From the NCBI RefSeq assembly GCF_002443255.2, contig NW_019211458.1, forward strand, positions 30,899,319 through 30,963,318: DNA of 64,000 nt, in the 5' to 3' direction. Of this stretch, positions 22,926-37,693 are shown piece after piece. Source of the stretch: Varroa destructor (taxonomy: Eukaryota > Arthropoda > Arachnida > Mesostigmata > Varroidae). How positions within the stretch are numbered: the stretch's first letter is position 1; each line of letters opens with the position of its first letter. A program made the position numbers and the translations under genes. Under the pieces are notes generated by a model. It did not search any database. It saw only the letters and a program-made list of their open reading frames with translations, and was not told the origin of the DNA.

Positions 22926-25900
22926 AGTTTTCATATAACGTAGTAGTGAATGCATTAGTAGTCAGCATACAGGTTATACAGTTTACGTCCTAGCTGGTAG
23001 CTCTCAACGTGAACTGGTCTAATACGCACGGCCAGATATATGTCCCGTCTACATGAACTTGAACGTTTTGAAACGTACATTCTTTTTAATGGTTAGAATT
23101 TTTTTTATATCTACTGTGCTCCACTTTCCGGACTACACATAAAAAACTCATTGTATGTCTATAAAACGATGCTCTACATTGTTTCTGTTACAACAGTGCT
23201 CACAAGTAGAAATGGATATGCCTCTGTGAAGAGTGCTACCGCTCGAGCTGGCGTATTTTCGGCCTCATTTTGTCACACTGATAAAACCCTGATGGGTGGC
23301 CAGTAATAGCTGTTCTGGCGTTGAGAACAACTTTTCAATTGCCCCTGTCACGACTGTTCCATCATTTCTTGAACGTGAGGTCCTCCTGAGTACAGAAGCA
23401 AACAATCTGTTTATTTGGGTCCCTCACTAAATGTGCCGCGTGTTCATATAGGACGCCGCGCCCTCCACTTCTGGCGCTGCCACTTTAGTATAGTGATGAG
23501 CTAACGGAGCTGAGCACGCGACCACGTGGGTCAGTTCACGTTAATGGAAGAGCAAACAGAGCCACTATGAAAACCGTCAAAGCCACATCGTTCTTGAATT
23601 GGTTTACGTACAGGTAAACGTACTGCGTAGATATACTCAAAGAAACCCCAAACGGTAGTAGAAGAAATGACCTAGCTGCTCACTAGAGCCTGCCGAAGGT
23701 TAGCACTTAAGGGCGCGGCATGACAAAACAGGATTTATTTATGGGGTTAGGGAGGGGCTAACAGCGGAATTAGCGAGGGCCAGCAGATGTGCACTGCTCA
23801 GGTCTGACTGTATTACTTTATCCATCCTATGGCAATATACCCGCCTTCAATCTGCCTTTGCTTTACATCTTAACTTCAAGTAGTTAACTAACAAATTTCA
23901 ATTGATTAACAAGCAACTGACGACTCGTAGTTCCTGACAAGCAACGAAGCCCTGGAGGATGGGGCACAGCAAGCTGGAAGCAAACTCACCGCGCGCGCGA
24001 ATAAGGAACGAACGAAACTAGAATTTGCGTTTATTCATCTTTCTCCCTTGCCTCTCCCTCTTTTTTCTCTTTCCTTCCCCCTCTCGCTTTCTATTTTTTG
24101 CCATAGGGTAAGTGACAATGCGTCGATAAGTGCACAACGTACTAAATGAAGCGCACTACTCTTGTTCGGCTAGTGCCGCTTTATATGCTCTGAAAAGGAA
24201 GTGTGAAGCTTTAATCAAGTCTGCATTGTTACTACTCATTACCGATGACGCAAGCAGCCGTTAGAAAAAAACAGCATTTACATCTGTAAGTGTACGTTAA
24301 CAATAACTAGATATGTTTCATTTTCAACCTTGGCAAGTATTCGTTATCAGCACTTGTTTGACTATGGGTTATGGATTTTAAAGCAAATGACGCCGTAAAA
24401 CTGCACTGAAGGGCTTGCATACGCCCAAATACGGCGTTCTTTGACGAGAAGGACACTCTAGTGTCTGATGTGGATTGGATCCGATGTGGAAGATGTTAGA
24501 TAACACTAGGAGAACATTATGGGACAGTCAGGGATCTGAGGCTGACGCACCTCTGTGACACCTCTGTGTACGGATTATGAATACTACATAGTTTTACCTT
24601 GAAGCTTTTAGTATGCGATCTTCCAAATTGCGGCTTAGAAGTGGGCTTTTTATTTAGAGTACGTAGATCGTGTCAATCATAGTTGACATATAGCATAGCA
24701 TAATGCAGTGACACACAATCTATGACGTCAACACTACCTATACGGAAGTCTATATAAGATGTTTTTTAGCACTTCTAACTGGACGACTCGTGCCTACATG
24801 AATTTACGTGTTCATTAATGGGTATCTAGAAAAACGCAGCATGATAAAGCTTAAGTCAGAGTTCGTAGAACATCTATGTGCTGTATCTCCATTCTAATAT
24901 TTCCAAGGCTTAACTTTCGTTTGTATGACGCTGCAAGTACCATTCGTTTTAGGTTTGTGTTGCCAAAATTGTGACGACAACCACCAAGGCATTTTGGGCA
25001 CAGAACTTGATATTTAGAAAATTCACCTAACGCTACCTAGTCTATCTTTGCGTACCTTGCTCTCACTTGTTTCCCCCATGTTGTGCGCCTGATATATTTC
25101 TAATACCAGCAGGTATTATATGGTCTGACAATAGCTATTCCAGGATATTTAATACTCGAATTTTCAGAAATGTAATTTCATATTTAAGCCTACGTATGCC
25201 CTTACCCCGTGTATAATGTGATATCTGCATCACAAACAACCCCTACGTACTCGAAAAAGTATACAATGAGCGCGTATGGAAAACCATCGAGGTATCGCCT
25301 CTGACATTTACTGCGTCACATGGGGTTCCTTGCCATATATCAAGAGTCGTTTCTCTAAAAACCTAAGTATCCTATATATCATTTATTAGCTATTCCTATA
25401 GTGCTCGTTATGCGAGCTACCCTATCGGCGTCGGCCTTGCGTATACGTGAAACCGAGCTTCAACGACTTTGGCAGAACTGAATGTAAATTTCATGGGTGT
25501 CACCTCCTACGCTAAACGACTTCAACTCGTACCTATAACTCGGCTGTTTTTCCTTGCTTAAGTAAAGAACTCATGCTACGTTAACATTACAACATGATCG
25601 AAGGAACAGTGCGACCACAACTAGCTAAATTAATTGTGACCATTTTATTTATAAAAATCCTCGTAAGTACGCTTCGTCTTCATTTTTCAATTATTTTCAT
25701 ATACAAAACACTTCAATTAACATTCAAAAATGACAACAAGCTGATAAGCTTTCAAGTAATTTTACCATAGAGTTTTGGGACAGGTCGTGGCTTAATTTTC
25801 CGGCAAAAGGTTGAACGTTCCAAACATGCCATACTAAGTAACTGAATATCGGACAGAACTATCTCCTGAGGTGAAGGAATACAGAATTAATATCGAATAC

Positions 25901-27389
25901 AAAAGCGGGACTTTAGTGCTTTATTACCATTAAGGGCTGGCCGACAATACATTAGTTTTAATTTCCTTTTCGTCTAAGAGATCCATTCGCTTGATCAATT
26001 ATTTGATCCGAATCGTTTACGCATACTGCCATAAGTTGTCTTGGGTTTCAACACCCCAACCATCGTTGGGCATTTACATAAGAAATTTGCGGGCGGCCAT
26101 TGACCCACCACGGGGAGCTCGCGTCTCTGTTGTGACATCGGTGAAAAGTTCATCACAGACGAAGTTCTGCGCCTGTGTCTACTGCGAGAAAGGGTAGGTC
26201 AAAGAGAGGCGGCAAGTGCCTTACAAATCACTAATGTATCGGGCGGACCGATATGGAAAAAGCCCTTCCTGCGTTCCGTCGAATTCGATTTCGAGATCAG
26301 ATCTAAAACAAATTCTAAGCTTTGTTATATAATAAATTTTGATATATAATAAAGCCCAAACCATTACTGGTCACTAACCTGTAAATAATAGTAGTAATCA
26401 TAGTTAGGCTTACCGTAATATCAACTTAACCACAATCTATAATATAATTTTGTTATATCGACAGTTTTTCGTACGCAGTCGGAAAAACCTATTGAACATG
26501 AGATCATGAATGCGCTCTTGAAGCTTTTGCAACGGCAATATGGCCGTGTTTCCCTCTGTCGGACTGTGTTCAAAATTAGGGAGTATTGATCAGTAGGTGC
26601 TAACACTCAGTTAAACTCAATCAAATAATTTACCTGAAACATATATGTGTTTTTTTGTTATTTGCGTAGTGTCAACCGAATAGGCCTTTCTTAAACCCGT
26701 AAATAGAGAAGGTGTCAATAAATATAGTATTGAAAATTGTGATTTATTTTTTTTTAATTTTCAACTTTGATTTTTTCAAAACTACGTTTAAGCAATATCG
26801 TATATTCAACCCTACGTCAGCTTAACAAAGTGTGCACTATACACACCTGTTGAGGTGCAATTGCCAAAAATGTTATTTTTCTATATTCAGTCAATAATAA
26901 ACGCGTAAGATTTTAGGAGGTTCAAAACGTTTTTTTATTATTACTGTCTGCGTGATTATAGACGTTCCGCAGCCAGAAATCATATAGGTAGATACAAAAT
27001 GATCTCGTCCAGACGTCATAACAATGTATTTCAATACTAACAGGAATCACGAAACTACGATCCTTAAGGGGTATACACGTGAGCTCGCTACTGCTCCCAT
27101 CGTAGCAGAAAACAAAAGATCGACCGACCCTCCAGCGAGCGACCCATAAAGGAACTAGTGAAACATCTTTATTCAGCCGTGTATCCGCTAACCATCTTGA
27201 CGACGACGTGCCTGATGCAATCAGCGATGAGTGCAGCCGCACTCCTTTACATACGAAGGTCGACTTGACACGCATGCATTATCCACGCATATTAATAAAC
27301 ACACGCATATACGGCCACGCAGACAAAGATATCAGCAGCGTACGCTCGCACGAGTATGAGAGAGTCCACCGCATAGTTTTATTGATTAC
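22926..27389. other. Intergenic DNA after MSH5
   Basis: No gene recognised. The clearest structure is a nearly pure pyrimidine tract at 24039-24099. Short frames at 25991-26197 (+), 26421-26606 (-) and 26922-27275 (-) lack recognisable content. Confidence 0.6.
24039..24099 (+). repeat. Polypyrimidine tract
   Basis: About 60 bases of C and T with only a few purine interruptions. Such tracts can form triplex DNA or precede splice acceptors; no exon follows here that I can recognise. Confidence 0.7.
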
Positions 27390-27584
27390 CTTGGTGTCGT
27401 ATACACTGACCCAGGGCCCATAGTGGCCCACCCAACAAATGCACCCAGCTAGCCAGGCGAGAAGGCCGTTGCCTAGAAGCTTGGTGAGGATGGGTCGACT
27501 GATTCTGAACAGTACCACGACGTCCTCAGCGTTATTGGACTCCTGCTGCCGTTTAGCTATGTTGGCTTCTCGGTGCTCAGACAT
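27390..27584 (-). CDS. Candidate first coding exon, unknown membrane protein
   Basis: Unrecognised. From an ATG at 27584 the minus strand codes 65 residues, beginning MSEHREANIAKRQQ and including a hydrophobic segment (about residues 37-54, LLGNGLLAWLAGCICW) suited to a membrane span. The frame stops being exon at AAG|GTAATC, a good splice donor, in phase 0. A CpG-containing patch lies upstream on this strand (27.6-28.4 kb), where a promoter would be expected. Composition looks protein-like, with few Cys or Ser runs. I could not find the following exons between 23 and 27.3 kb. It may still be a chance frame. Confidence 0.35.
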
Positions 27585-30500
27585 GCTAGGTTGCTGCTCG
27601 TTGAAGTCATTGACGGGGTCTGCTGCACCAGACCGTCACTGTTGGGCAAGTGGTAATGAGTGACGAAGACGATCGCCCTTCTATGCCCCACTGTCTCCAT
27701 CCCCTGCCTGCTTGACTGCCTAGTTGCCTGTTGCCACCGTCTAAATCGAGATAGTACTAATGTGTTCCCGATATACGGGGGTATTCCCTATCTCAAGGGC
27801 AAACGAAGGGAGGGATTCTTTATACGGGGGCAACTCAGAGCTGTTCGAGCCATAGGGGCGCCCTAGCTTGTTTGTTCCATCGTTCTTTCCCCCGCTGGCA
27901 TTTCTATGAGTTCAGCTCTGACATCCTCTGACTCCATCGCCCCAGTGGCAACTAGGCTAAGCGACGACGGTAGGGATGTCTCTCGTCAGGTAGGCACAAC
28001 TGACAGAAAAGGCCAGTAACCAGAAGCAGGACGTCAGGTCGTGTTAATGGTGTACAGTAACCGGACTGAGCGGATGTTCGGACCCGACGCTTGGGACTTG
28101 CTGAAGCCTGCTTCGCTGAAGAAAATGCGCTCGTTGCGTCGACAGCAGCGGCCTTAGGTCCGCACCTCCGCCGAACGACGCCTTGCATCATAAACCATCG
28201 TACATCGCCTCCTAGTACCGTCGTCTCGTCTAGTCATCCTCGTCAGCCTCTCGTGTATATATAATCATGCTGCACACTGGGGGCCCCTCGGTAGCAACGA
28301 GCTCCGTGTCGCTCGCTCGGTCGCTTGCTCACTCATCTTCGTGACCAGGGTCGTAGCTTGGTCGTTTGGGTCGGTTCCTAGATCCAACCTCCACCACTAC
28401 CTCCGGGTTCAGGCTTGTCTTCACAGTCCTAATTTACTTGTCGCAGTCACCACTGCAGCATTACTTTATGCTTGGGGATGAGTTTAAAGTGAGGCTTGCG
28501 AAACGACTGAGTGGGCGGCCGAACGGAGGAGATAGATCAAATGAGAAAAAGATATACAACTGAGCTGCATCGCATACGGAACATGGCCGCTGACAGCCCT
28601 CACTATTGGTGCTCAATATTTGATCCTATATATAACAGTTTACTAATTAGTGTTAATTCATCGGTAAATTTTTCGAACCAACTTTATCTCGTACTAATGC
28701 TCCTATTTTTTGGAGAAGCATCTACTGTGCCGCAAGGGTGAGGGAAACGATACTTTTTCTCTTCCGTAAGTCATCTAACGATGTCGATATATTTCGTGTA
28801 TATATATATATATATATATAAATCTTAACATGGCTCGTCCGTGTTATATTCTTGTTCACCGCAGGAACATCGCTCTGTAACGTCTGCTATTGTAATAAAG
28901 TATCGTGAAAAATAGTTATTTTAACTTTTTATTTATATTAATATTTAAAATATTATGTCGATAAAACAGGGAATCAAAAAACACAACGATTATAGCCGGG
29001 GGTGTGAAAAGTATTTTAAGGAATATTCAACACAGCATTACGTTCCCCTGCTTTAAACAACATCGCTTAATAAACTAGGTACAACGAAACAGTACAAACA
29101 CACGCCGGTGCATCGTTTGCGCGTTGTCATGCGACCGCTACAAAACACGTAAGTTATCAAAAAAGCATATTTCAAGTTCCATAGCACTGATATGTGTGTC
29201 ATCTACGATTGACGTTGGTGTCATTCAAAGGCTGAACTTTGCTGACACCAGGAAAAATGATGGTTTGTGCTTATGAGCCGCGTATAGTAATACTGTTACA
29301 CAACTTATAATTTGCTACAATTTCAGCTTAAAAATGGTTGCTCCTCATAGGGTAATAAGCTTAGCTGGGTAGCCTAGGATTAATCTCGCTTCGTCGTCCG
29401 CAGCCCGGCAACTTCGTTCGTCCAAAACCCGTACTATCAAAGGAAAATCAAAGAAGGTGGATCTAAATACACCTGCAGCCGTGGTAGAAAAACAGTATGT
29501 AGCTTCTGCAAATTTAATAAAGACCACCTATTAGCTAATCTCTTCATGCGGGATGAACTTCGACCAACATATACGATTAACCCATATTGACAACCCAGAT
29601 TTTAGCCCGTTGGATAATTATATATAGAGCATGATTGTACGAGAGTTCGACATGACTACGTCGACTTGCTAATTCGTACTTTTATCGGGAAGGCGCTGGC
29701 AAAGTTTTAAAGAGAATATTGGAAACGAATATGTGAACGGTTAATTGAACCTGTCGTCAAGGAACACGGATGTAACATTTAATAGACATGACCGTCATCA
29801 ATGACACATTTACATTTAATAGTTAAAATTTAGTAAAAATAATCCTTAGACAGAGCTTTAGGAACCACTCATAAGAACGCATGGAAAAGTAGACTGATCA
29901 TTTTCTATATACGGACAGGCTTACTTGCACAATTTAGAAGAAAAATAGAATTAGGAAAAAGCACCGAGTTACGAAGCGTATTCCATACTAAATTTACTCT
30001 TCTGCATTGTAATATATATACATATATAGGTATAATATATATATGTATAAGACAATACTTTAAAAACAACGAATGTAGGCAACGTTGAAAACGGACGCAG
30101 CCATCTTACAATACAAGAATTGATAGCATTTGTTTTGCTTCATTGCGCCTCTCGCGTTTAATAAACAATCATTAAGCGTTAAATGACTGTGTCATTGACT
30201 ACCGTTGTACTAAGCATGTGCTAAAGTGAAGAAGCCATGATGGGAGATTTCCTTTGCAGATCTATACGTATCTATATGTTAGCTTTATTATCAGATTTTG
30301 TGGGAGAATAATTAGCCTCTATAAGCTCTCTAAGTATAATAACAATTCTATTTCTCTCACCACGTTCCATATCGTTTTTCAACTTAACACAGTTCATACA
30401 AACGTTAGCAGACCACAAAACTTGGGCAGAACTTATATACCCGACTCGATAATTTGAGCTGGAATATCTTGCACTACTATACATTGTTGTAGCGGTGGTG
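27585..30500. other. CpG-containing patch then AT-rich DNA, no gene recognised
   Basis: 27.6-28.5 kb is GC-richer with frequent CpG and may be a promoter for the minus-strand candidate exon at 27.4-27.6 kb. From 28.75 kb on it is AT-rich, with a (TA)n run at 28796-28821 and AT-rich palindromic sequence near 30.01-30.05 kb. Confidence 0.5.
28796..28821. repeat. (TA)n microsatellite
   Basis: About 12 TA units in AT-rich intergenic DNA. Confidence 0.9.
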
Positions 30501-33450
30501 CGACACGGAATTCCGTTTCGCGATGCGTCCTTCCCCGTTTACGGAGTTCCCCATATTCCAGAGTTCCATGTAAGCTTCAGCTACACTTTGAACTTCAGTA
30601 ACAATACCAGATGTCTGTATAGCAGGTAGTAGCGATAGTTCTCAAATACCTGGCAATAGAAAACGCCCGAGGGGCTTGGCCGGTTGCATTGGCTGGTCGA
30701 TCCAGTCCTTAGTCTCAGGTCACATTCAGTTCCGAGTAGTCCTTTCTCTCCGTTCCTATTTCAGACAGTACTTGGCGTCAGCGCACTCTCCAGCTACCCA
30801 CGTACCCAAACTAGCCTAACAGCTGACGTACCCAGTAGTACCTACGCAGCCTGACGCGGACCTCAACATCGCCCCTGCCGCCAGCTTGGTCCTTCATCGC
30901 CTGTGGGCTAGAAGCACTACTCCCGAGCGCTGCCGCTGCTCTGTTCCTGCCGTTAGTGTCTCTCCCACGGACTATTTCTTCTGTGAGTTGGTATTCTAAG
31001 TGCGGCTTTAGGCCTACAAAGCAGCCACGCGTACACAGCGGGTCGTCAGTCGGCGTGCCTGGCCGTACGCTCGTTCACTTCCACCGTCGCGTTCCCCAGG
31101 GAATGTCGGCCGGCGTCGACCGAAAAGGTCGCGCTTCTACGGTCGCTTCTAACGCCGGCGACAACAACAGAAACACGCTACGGCCGTTTGTAGTAGTCAC
31201 CGCAGAAGCGGTAGCTGCCACCGTTGTTGTCACATACAGAGAGGACGCGACAACGATAGGACAGACAGGCGGACAAAGCCGCCTGGGGTGGCAACAGCAC
31301 ATTAGTGGCAACAGTAAACAAGAGCTAGTCTTTGGTGGTTTGCCCTCCCCTCCCCCCGTTTTCCCAAATTCCCCGCTTCTTTTCCCAGCCTTTTCCTCCG
31401 TTTCGGATCCACAAGTGTATCCTATTCGTGCCCGAGTCCGGTGTAGTATCGGCCGCCTAGACATTCCTGTTTATGTATTTTTATCACTTGATCCTCTAAC
31501 GCCTGTATCGAGCCGGCAGAGCAGGACCAGATTAAATGTCGTTGTTGTAAATATAATCGTGAAGTCAGACTGAATACAAGGCTTGCAAGCAGCAGCCTTC
31601 CAGTGAATACAATCAATGTTGTTGTTCTTAAAAGGAGTTCCACTTGTAACTACACATTTGCACGTAGTTCTGTTGTAACTGCTTTTGGCTTTCCTTGGCA
31701 ACGTTTTGTGTTATTATTGTGATATTAGAGTCGCTGGAATCAACAGCGTAGATTTTTGCGTTGGATGTGAAGTTATGTCGAGAAGCTGTATCCGCCTTTT
31801 GATAAGGACTACAATCCCTACTTCTGACCCAGTTCCAGTTCTGGGCTTGAAGCCAACGACACATTTGTTTAGTCGACACATAGCATATTCGTTTGTTTTA
31901 CATTCTCTTTTCGTTTGCGTAGAAGAGAAATAAACAAAGGCTACATGAGATGGCTGAACCGGTAATCACATTATAACAGACACACGACGGCAGATTAGCC
32001 AGCCGAAAACTAGGCCTGGCCAGAATATTGAACCATCAAAATCAATAGGCTCGGCTTTCGACAAAATCTTGCTTACCGGAACAGCTGCAAGCACAGGAGT
32101 AGCAGCAGATCGCAGACAGTTCTTGAACGACATGTACTCTTACAGCGATCCTTGTCGCTCTTATGCGCGTCGTCGTTGTTGATGTTTCAAAGCTTGATTC
32201 AGTTGAACTATTGCGTTAGTCGACAACTCCCACCGCTAATAGTTTCTCCAGCGACTAGAAAAGCACAGCCGCCGTTGTATGGTTTTGTTGGCGTTTGCGT
32301 CTGCTGTTATACTATTGTTGTCGGCATAGGTTATACTCTCCTGGTGCATGGACTGCACGACGGCGTGCACCTGCTAACTCCACTTGAGCTACTGCTGGTG
32401 AAAGACGTCACCTCTACTCTGCTACGTCCACACCTATTCTCAGTTATTTTGTCATTACTTGACTACCAGATTGGCGTCTTTTAGATTTGTCCTGTTCCTT
32501 GTTTTGGATTTTCTACCAAGCCGGCGTTTAGCTTCTCGTCGTTAGCAGGACAATGGGTCAGTGCGATGACGGGTCGCCGTTCTGATAAAGTTGCAGATTT
32601 CTACTGTGAGTAATCGGGTATAATATACGCGCCGCCAAAGAAAATAGTAGCGGCTACAATGCATGAAACAGAATAGCTTCATTGCGTGGGCGTTTACGGC
32701 TGCTGCATGCGAAGCCGTTGTTGACGATAAGGGCGATGTTTTTGGAGGCTGCAGAGGCAGCTACTGGACTCTGTGCATGCTCATGAACAGCATGCGCAGA
32801 GTTGAGTACGGACGGCAAAACATCAAAGCAAAGCGGTCTTGTAAGCCTTGCAGCCGCTTTCCCTTCTGTTTGGTTACAAAAAGCTACCACTACAGCTTGA
32901 TTTCTTGTCTTTTCTGTCGCCGTGTATCGTCTGCGTTTGCGAGCTCTCTCTCTCTTTTTGAACCTTGCACTTTTCCCTCCTTTCTAGGGTTGTTAGTGTG
33001 TTTGCGAGCCTCGGTGGCTTGGATTTTATAAAAGCAGCAACTGGTGGAGCTCCCCAACGGAGAGCACCCAGAGCTTTTGTTGCAACGTTGGAAGCTACTG
33101 GTACGGGTGCCGGCATGGTCACGGCCGCGGCAAACAACTCGAGTTGGTGCGCGGCAGTATCCACGCATCGTCGCCGCCATGCTCTGCCGTTTCGTCTGTG
33201 GCGGCGACGCTCTATCCGTATTACCATCGGGAATGATGTCCAGGGACACGAGTGGAAACGGGCTCTGTAGCAGCTATCGCGAACGTAGTTGTCGCATTTC
33301 CGTAATGCGTGACGGTGGTGACCTAGACAGGCGATCTTTTTGCGTCCCCTTTCATGACATCGTTGCTACTATGAAAAGGAAGTCGTACACCAGTTATGCT
33401 GGTCGCCAGTTATTCTCACAAGGCTTTGGCTGAACCAGCGACTTGCTACA
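30501..33450. other. GC-richer region with overlapping open frames on both strands
   Basis: The most extended GC-richer, CpG-containing stretch of the window. The longest frame (30956-31573, +) has 205 codons but starts with GTG, is rich in Val/Ser/Pro/Arg and matches no family I know. 32.7-33.4 kb is open on both strands at once, with Arg- and Ala-rich products, which is what GC-rich non-coding DNA gives. It could be a promoter and 5' UTR region of an unseen gene. Confidence 0.45.
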
Positions 33451-36400
33451 GCAGGCAAGCATGAGCGAAAAGGTACAGTAAATTTACGTATACGCTGGAG
33501 ACAGTACAAAACATAGCAAAATTGACAACTCAACTAATTAACATATCGGTTCAGTTCGAAACGGGAGGGGTTAAGGTCGCATACAGAACTAATATGTTGC
33601 TAGAAAACACCACCTGCTAATTTAACAGGTAACAGTGCTGTGACCTCTACTCTAAGTGCAAAAAAAGCGTACTATTAACGCACGTCAAATAGTCCCTTGA
33701 GATAACATTATTTGTCAGTGTGGTAGAATTCGGCAAAAGTATAGATTATACGTTAAACTTTATCCGTCCATAAAACGTTCACAAATTATTCGAACTGCTC
33801 CATTACCCCGTTAGTCAATGCCTTACAAGTAGCCTCATTTAACTGAGGTTTATGCTGTGTAGCTCTAAAGAAATCAGCGAACTTTTATACTGCCAATCTT
33901 CACTGCGAATGATTTACCCCCACACATTAATGCGATGATCGTCATGCACTGGAAATACTCCAGTTTATGATAACAGACTGAAAATATCTTTGTGGTGACC
34001 GCGCCAAGGTACGTTACTACTAATAATTTCCGAACCACCCATTTGCTTGCTGAAAATAGTGGCTGGCCTTATTTTTCAGCCCGTTCACTGCTGTGGCACC
34101 TGATAATATTATGATTAATTGCACCGTTACTGCCGCTGCAAACATGTGCTAAGGCATAACCTGCTTTACCGCAATCATAGAAGACCAAACGAAGTAGATC
34201 CCAGAAAAATCTGTGGGGTGACAGACATTTACTTCCTCATTATTCACGAGTACGCCTCTACCCTATTCATATTCCCGAATCCTTAAGCTATTTAGAGACT
34301 TTTGCCTAAAAAGCTTTTGACGCAACGCAGGTGACAATCCACCCACGAAAACAAACAGCTTAAATCGTTTCTTGGTTTGCTTTTATTGGGCGCAAGAGTA
34401 CAGGTGGACTCTTAATCCTTTTCTACTCCCGTTGGAATTAAAGCTGACCGTCGATATCAGGCTTCGCCACTAGAAATGTGAGAGATAGATTCGACTACTA
34501 CTACTTTGCATTGTCCTAATTGTTTCATTGTCGTGACGATCTACTCGCGCTATTCGCGAATAACGAGCTTGATACCATAAGAGCGGATTAAGGGAGCTGC
34601 TTTTAGGATGAAATCCGTTATTACCAAATATAACCACTGCGGATCACCTTACTACGAGCACTGCCTCTCTCCGTGCTAACTGAGGCTCGGATATCGTACC
34701 TACCTAAGTAAGAAGAATCTGTTTTTCAACGTGTGCTTCCGACATCTCCGTGACTCGGAGTCGGAAGCTACGTGTGATTAGAATAGACATGTACAGCAAA
34801 GCGGCCACATTGACTAGACTCAGTCACAGTATTTTATGTCTCGTCTATCATAGAGATAGATGGGTCACAAGACCCGTCGTTTGCCACACTCGCTGTCCTA
34901 GCTTTTGTCTGTTTTGGCGGTGTCTAGCAGGACCGTGTATCGCTTGATTTTATTTTACTGACCGGATGGACTTGCGGCGACTCTTACCCTCTGATGCTGC
35001 TCTTGACGCTGCATTGCCAGTAACTCCCTGCATCTTCGGTATCTTTGGCCTCCATTCTCCGAGTGCAGTTCACGTTCCCAATTACTGGTTATCTCTGTTC
35101 CTTTCGATTGCCCTTTTCTGAAGCTTTTGCCCTTCGGAATGAGATTGAGAAGGTGAAGCCAGGCCAAGGTAGCTATCCGAGAGAGAATGGAAGCACTAAG
35201 AGCAATCGAAGCAAAGAGACAAAGGTGAATTAATCCTTCTAATGACTCAACTTCTACAACCCTGTCCATCCGCAGAAGCACGCGTTTCCCTTAGGCTCTT
35301 TTGTCGGCACAAGTTAATCTTTAGATCGTCTGCTCTGTAGCACCCGTATGCATACATCGTCTTTTATTTCCGCTATTGTCGGCACGAATTGCCTTTTCTG
35401 TTTCTCCTACGCGGGCCGCTGCCGCTTTCCACTATAGAGAAATAGTGCAATCATTTTGATTAACCGTTACATAACCATGTTTGCGGATACCGAACTCCTT
35501 ACGCAAGCAAGCACCCATAGAGGGCGTTGCCAGCGACGAAAACAACAGCAATGACAACAACGTCAGCAGCAGCGACTACCGCTCTAAACAGCCAATACCC
35601 ACCAAAGATAACAGCGAAAAGAGCAACTGTGACAATGCGCCCTCTACTATACAGGGGGTAGCGAATGGCCATGGACTTGAGATGACCGTCATCAAAAACA
35701 ATTAACATCACCATCAAAAGCACCTCTGTCAAAACAGGCATCATTGCGAATGACAGCTGTATGTAACAAACGTGCGTTTAGTATAAAAACGACGCCGCAA
35801 ATGATATCAGCACTTTTATAATAATTATAGCAATAAGGGACAGTGGCAATACAATAAGCAAAGAAGGTCATCCGCATGAAATATTCATCAACGATATTAA
35901 GCAAAAGCAGCATGAGAACAAAGCCTCTACTTACCATCAATGAACTATGCGTATGTTCTCAAGGAAGATCACCCTATTTCTATTTCTTGTCCATTATTTA
36001 CTTTAATCCTAACTGCGCGAATAACAGTACATTATTTAGAGCCGACCACAGTCCGTTTCCGCAACAGTTAAAATCAAAATACGCTACTGTAGGCACGCGT
36101 ACCTTGTCCTAGAAATTAGTATTAAAAATTCGCAATAATTTAGTATGATAAATATGGTTTTTCATAAATGTGAAAGTTTTGTATTTAGCAGACGTAACAT
36201 CGGGTCGATCACTTTGTCTAGCCGCGTACAGGCTGCCTAAACAGCTGTTATTTTCAATGTATGCCGCTAATGATACATAAGGGCAACGGTCATATATTCG
36301 CGTATAGGAATACCTTCATAACCACAATCGAGGCCGATAAAGCAAACGGTATGTAAGCACGAATCATCAACGTTGTCCAATCGTGTCCTGTGCCGTTGTC

Positions 36401-37690
36401 GTCCTTCAGAGGTATCTTCAGAATAGCAGATTCCCGGGCGGTTCATGTCAGTTCAGACAAACCGCCTCTACTACGCTCGTGGTCGCGCTAGTGGACGAAT
36501 GTTCGGTACAAACATCATGATCTGACCTACCTAGGTATCTACACATTCCCCTCGCTCTGTGACAGGGAGCATGTATATACGTCAAGGCGCTTGTGGAGGG
36601 CTCAAAAAAGACACCGACAGTGTGATGGGATGTCGCGTCAGAGGACTGAACCTTGATATATTGTACATGTCTTTCTGGAATCTCTCTGTCACTATGTTCT
36701 AGTGTACTTCGAATGTCGCCATAATAAAAACCCTGCATACATTAACGTTAGTTTTTATGTTAGGACCAAATCAAAGGTTGAATGCAAAAGCCGTTAAACC
36801 TACATCTTTCAAGTGTCCTATTCGATGGAGTTTTGATAACGATATTTAAAACTATGCGTGAGTAAAGCTACTCTTCTTTCCTTTACGAGAAATTTCTGTT
36901 TTAACAAATTTGACAACAAGCTTTGACATACATTGACGAGCGCTGATAGCTCAAAATGTTGTACCGTGCCGTTTTTCACAACCGAACTATATTTTGTGAT
37001 GCAAGAAGACAACATCAACATTTGCACGATTAATGCGTGCCTGTGTCCAAGACGATTGCATACGATCGAGTGTATAGAATATGACCGGTTAGGTAAGCAG
37101 CCTCGACTCTATGAAATTATCACCAGAAAGATAAGATAGCAGAAGGAAACGAATCCGGCGAAGCAGCTTCCGCTGTGATGTACGAATCAGACGTTAAATG
37201 GAGACCGTCAATCAATAGAACTTCGCCATTGATAACGATCGCCTTTAGTGTCACTCTTTGGCCTACCCGAAATCGTGCTTCTATGTTTTTCTACATCCTT
37301 TCTAGGTTCTAACGAATTTCTATTTTTTCACTATTACTTGTTGGTGCTATGCTAAATCGATACTATCACAGCCAATTCAATTGCGCTTTCAGTTTCTCTT
37401 ACTGCGGCAAAGTAGTATCAGCTGTATAACAACTGAGGCTGCTGTCTGAAGAGCCGCGATTAAGGAATATCTATAAACATGCATGGGGAAGTCTACTTGT
37501 TGAATCCCAATGTAATCTAAATAAATGGTCTCCAATGAGATGTAACAACATAGGAATAATGTTTGCTCACTAACTTCCAACAGGCTTGTCTGATAGTCTT
37601 CTCCGTTGTCTCAATTGATTAAAAACGCGCAAAAAACCGGTTTTATTTTCTTGAGCGTTTCCTTTCTTCCTTCAGGGTGGCCAATTTCGT
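33451..37690. other. Intergenic DNA, no gene recognised
   Basis: Short frames only. The plus frame at 35481-35705 is Asn/Ser/Asp-rich and could be low-complexity coding sequence. The minus frame at 36448-36738 (96 codons) looks moderately protein-like but has no recognised motif. Confidence 0.5.
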
Positions 37691-37693
37691 TAT

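Noticed and set aside
32874..33433. Arg/Ala-rich frames of 100-130 codons on both strands
   Set aside because: Simultaneous opening of several frames is expected in GC-rich DNA with few stop codons; none shows a motif.
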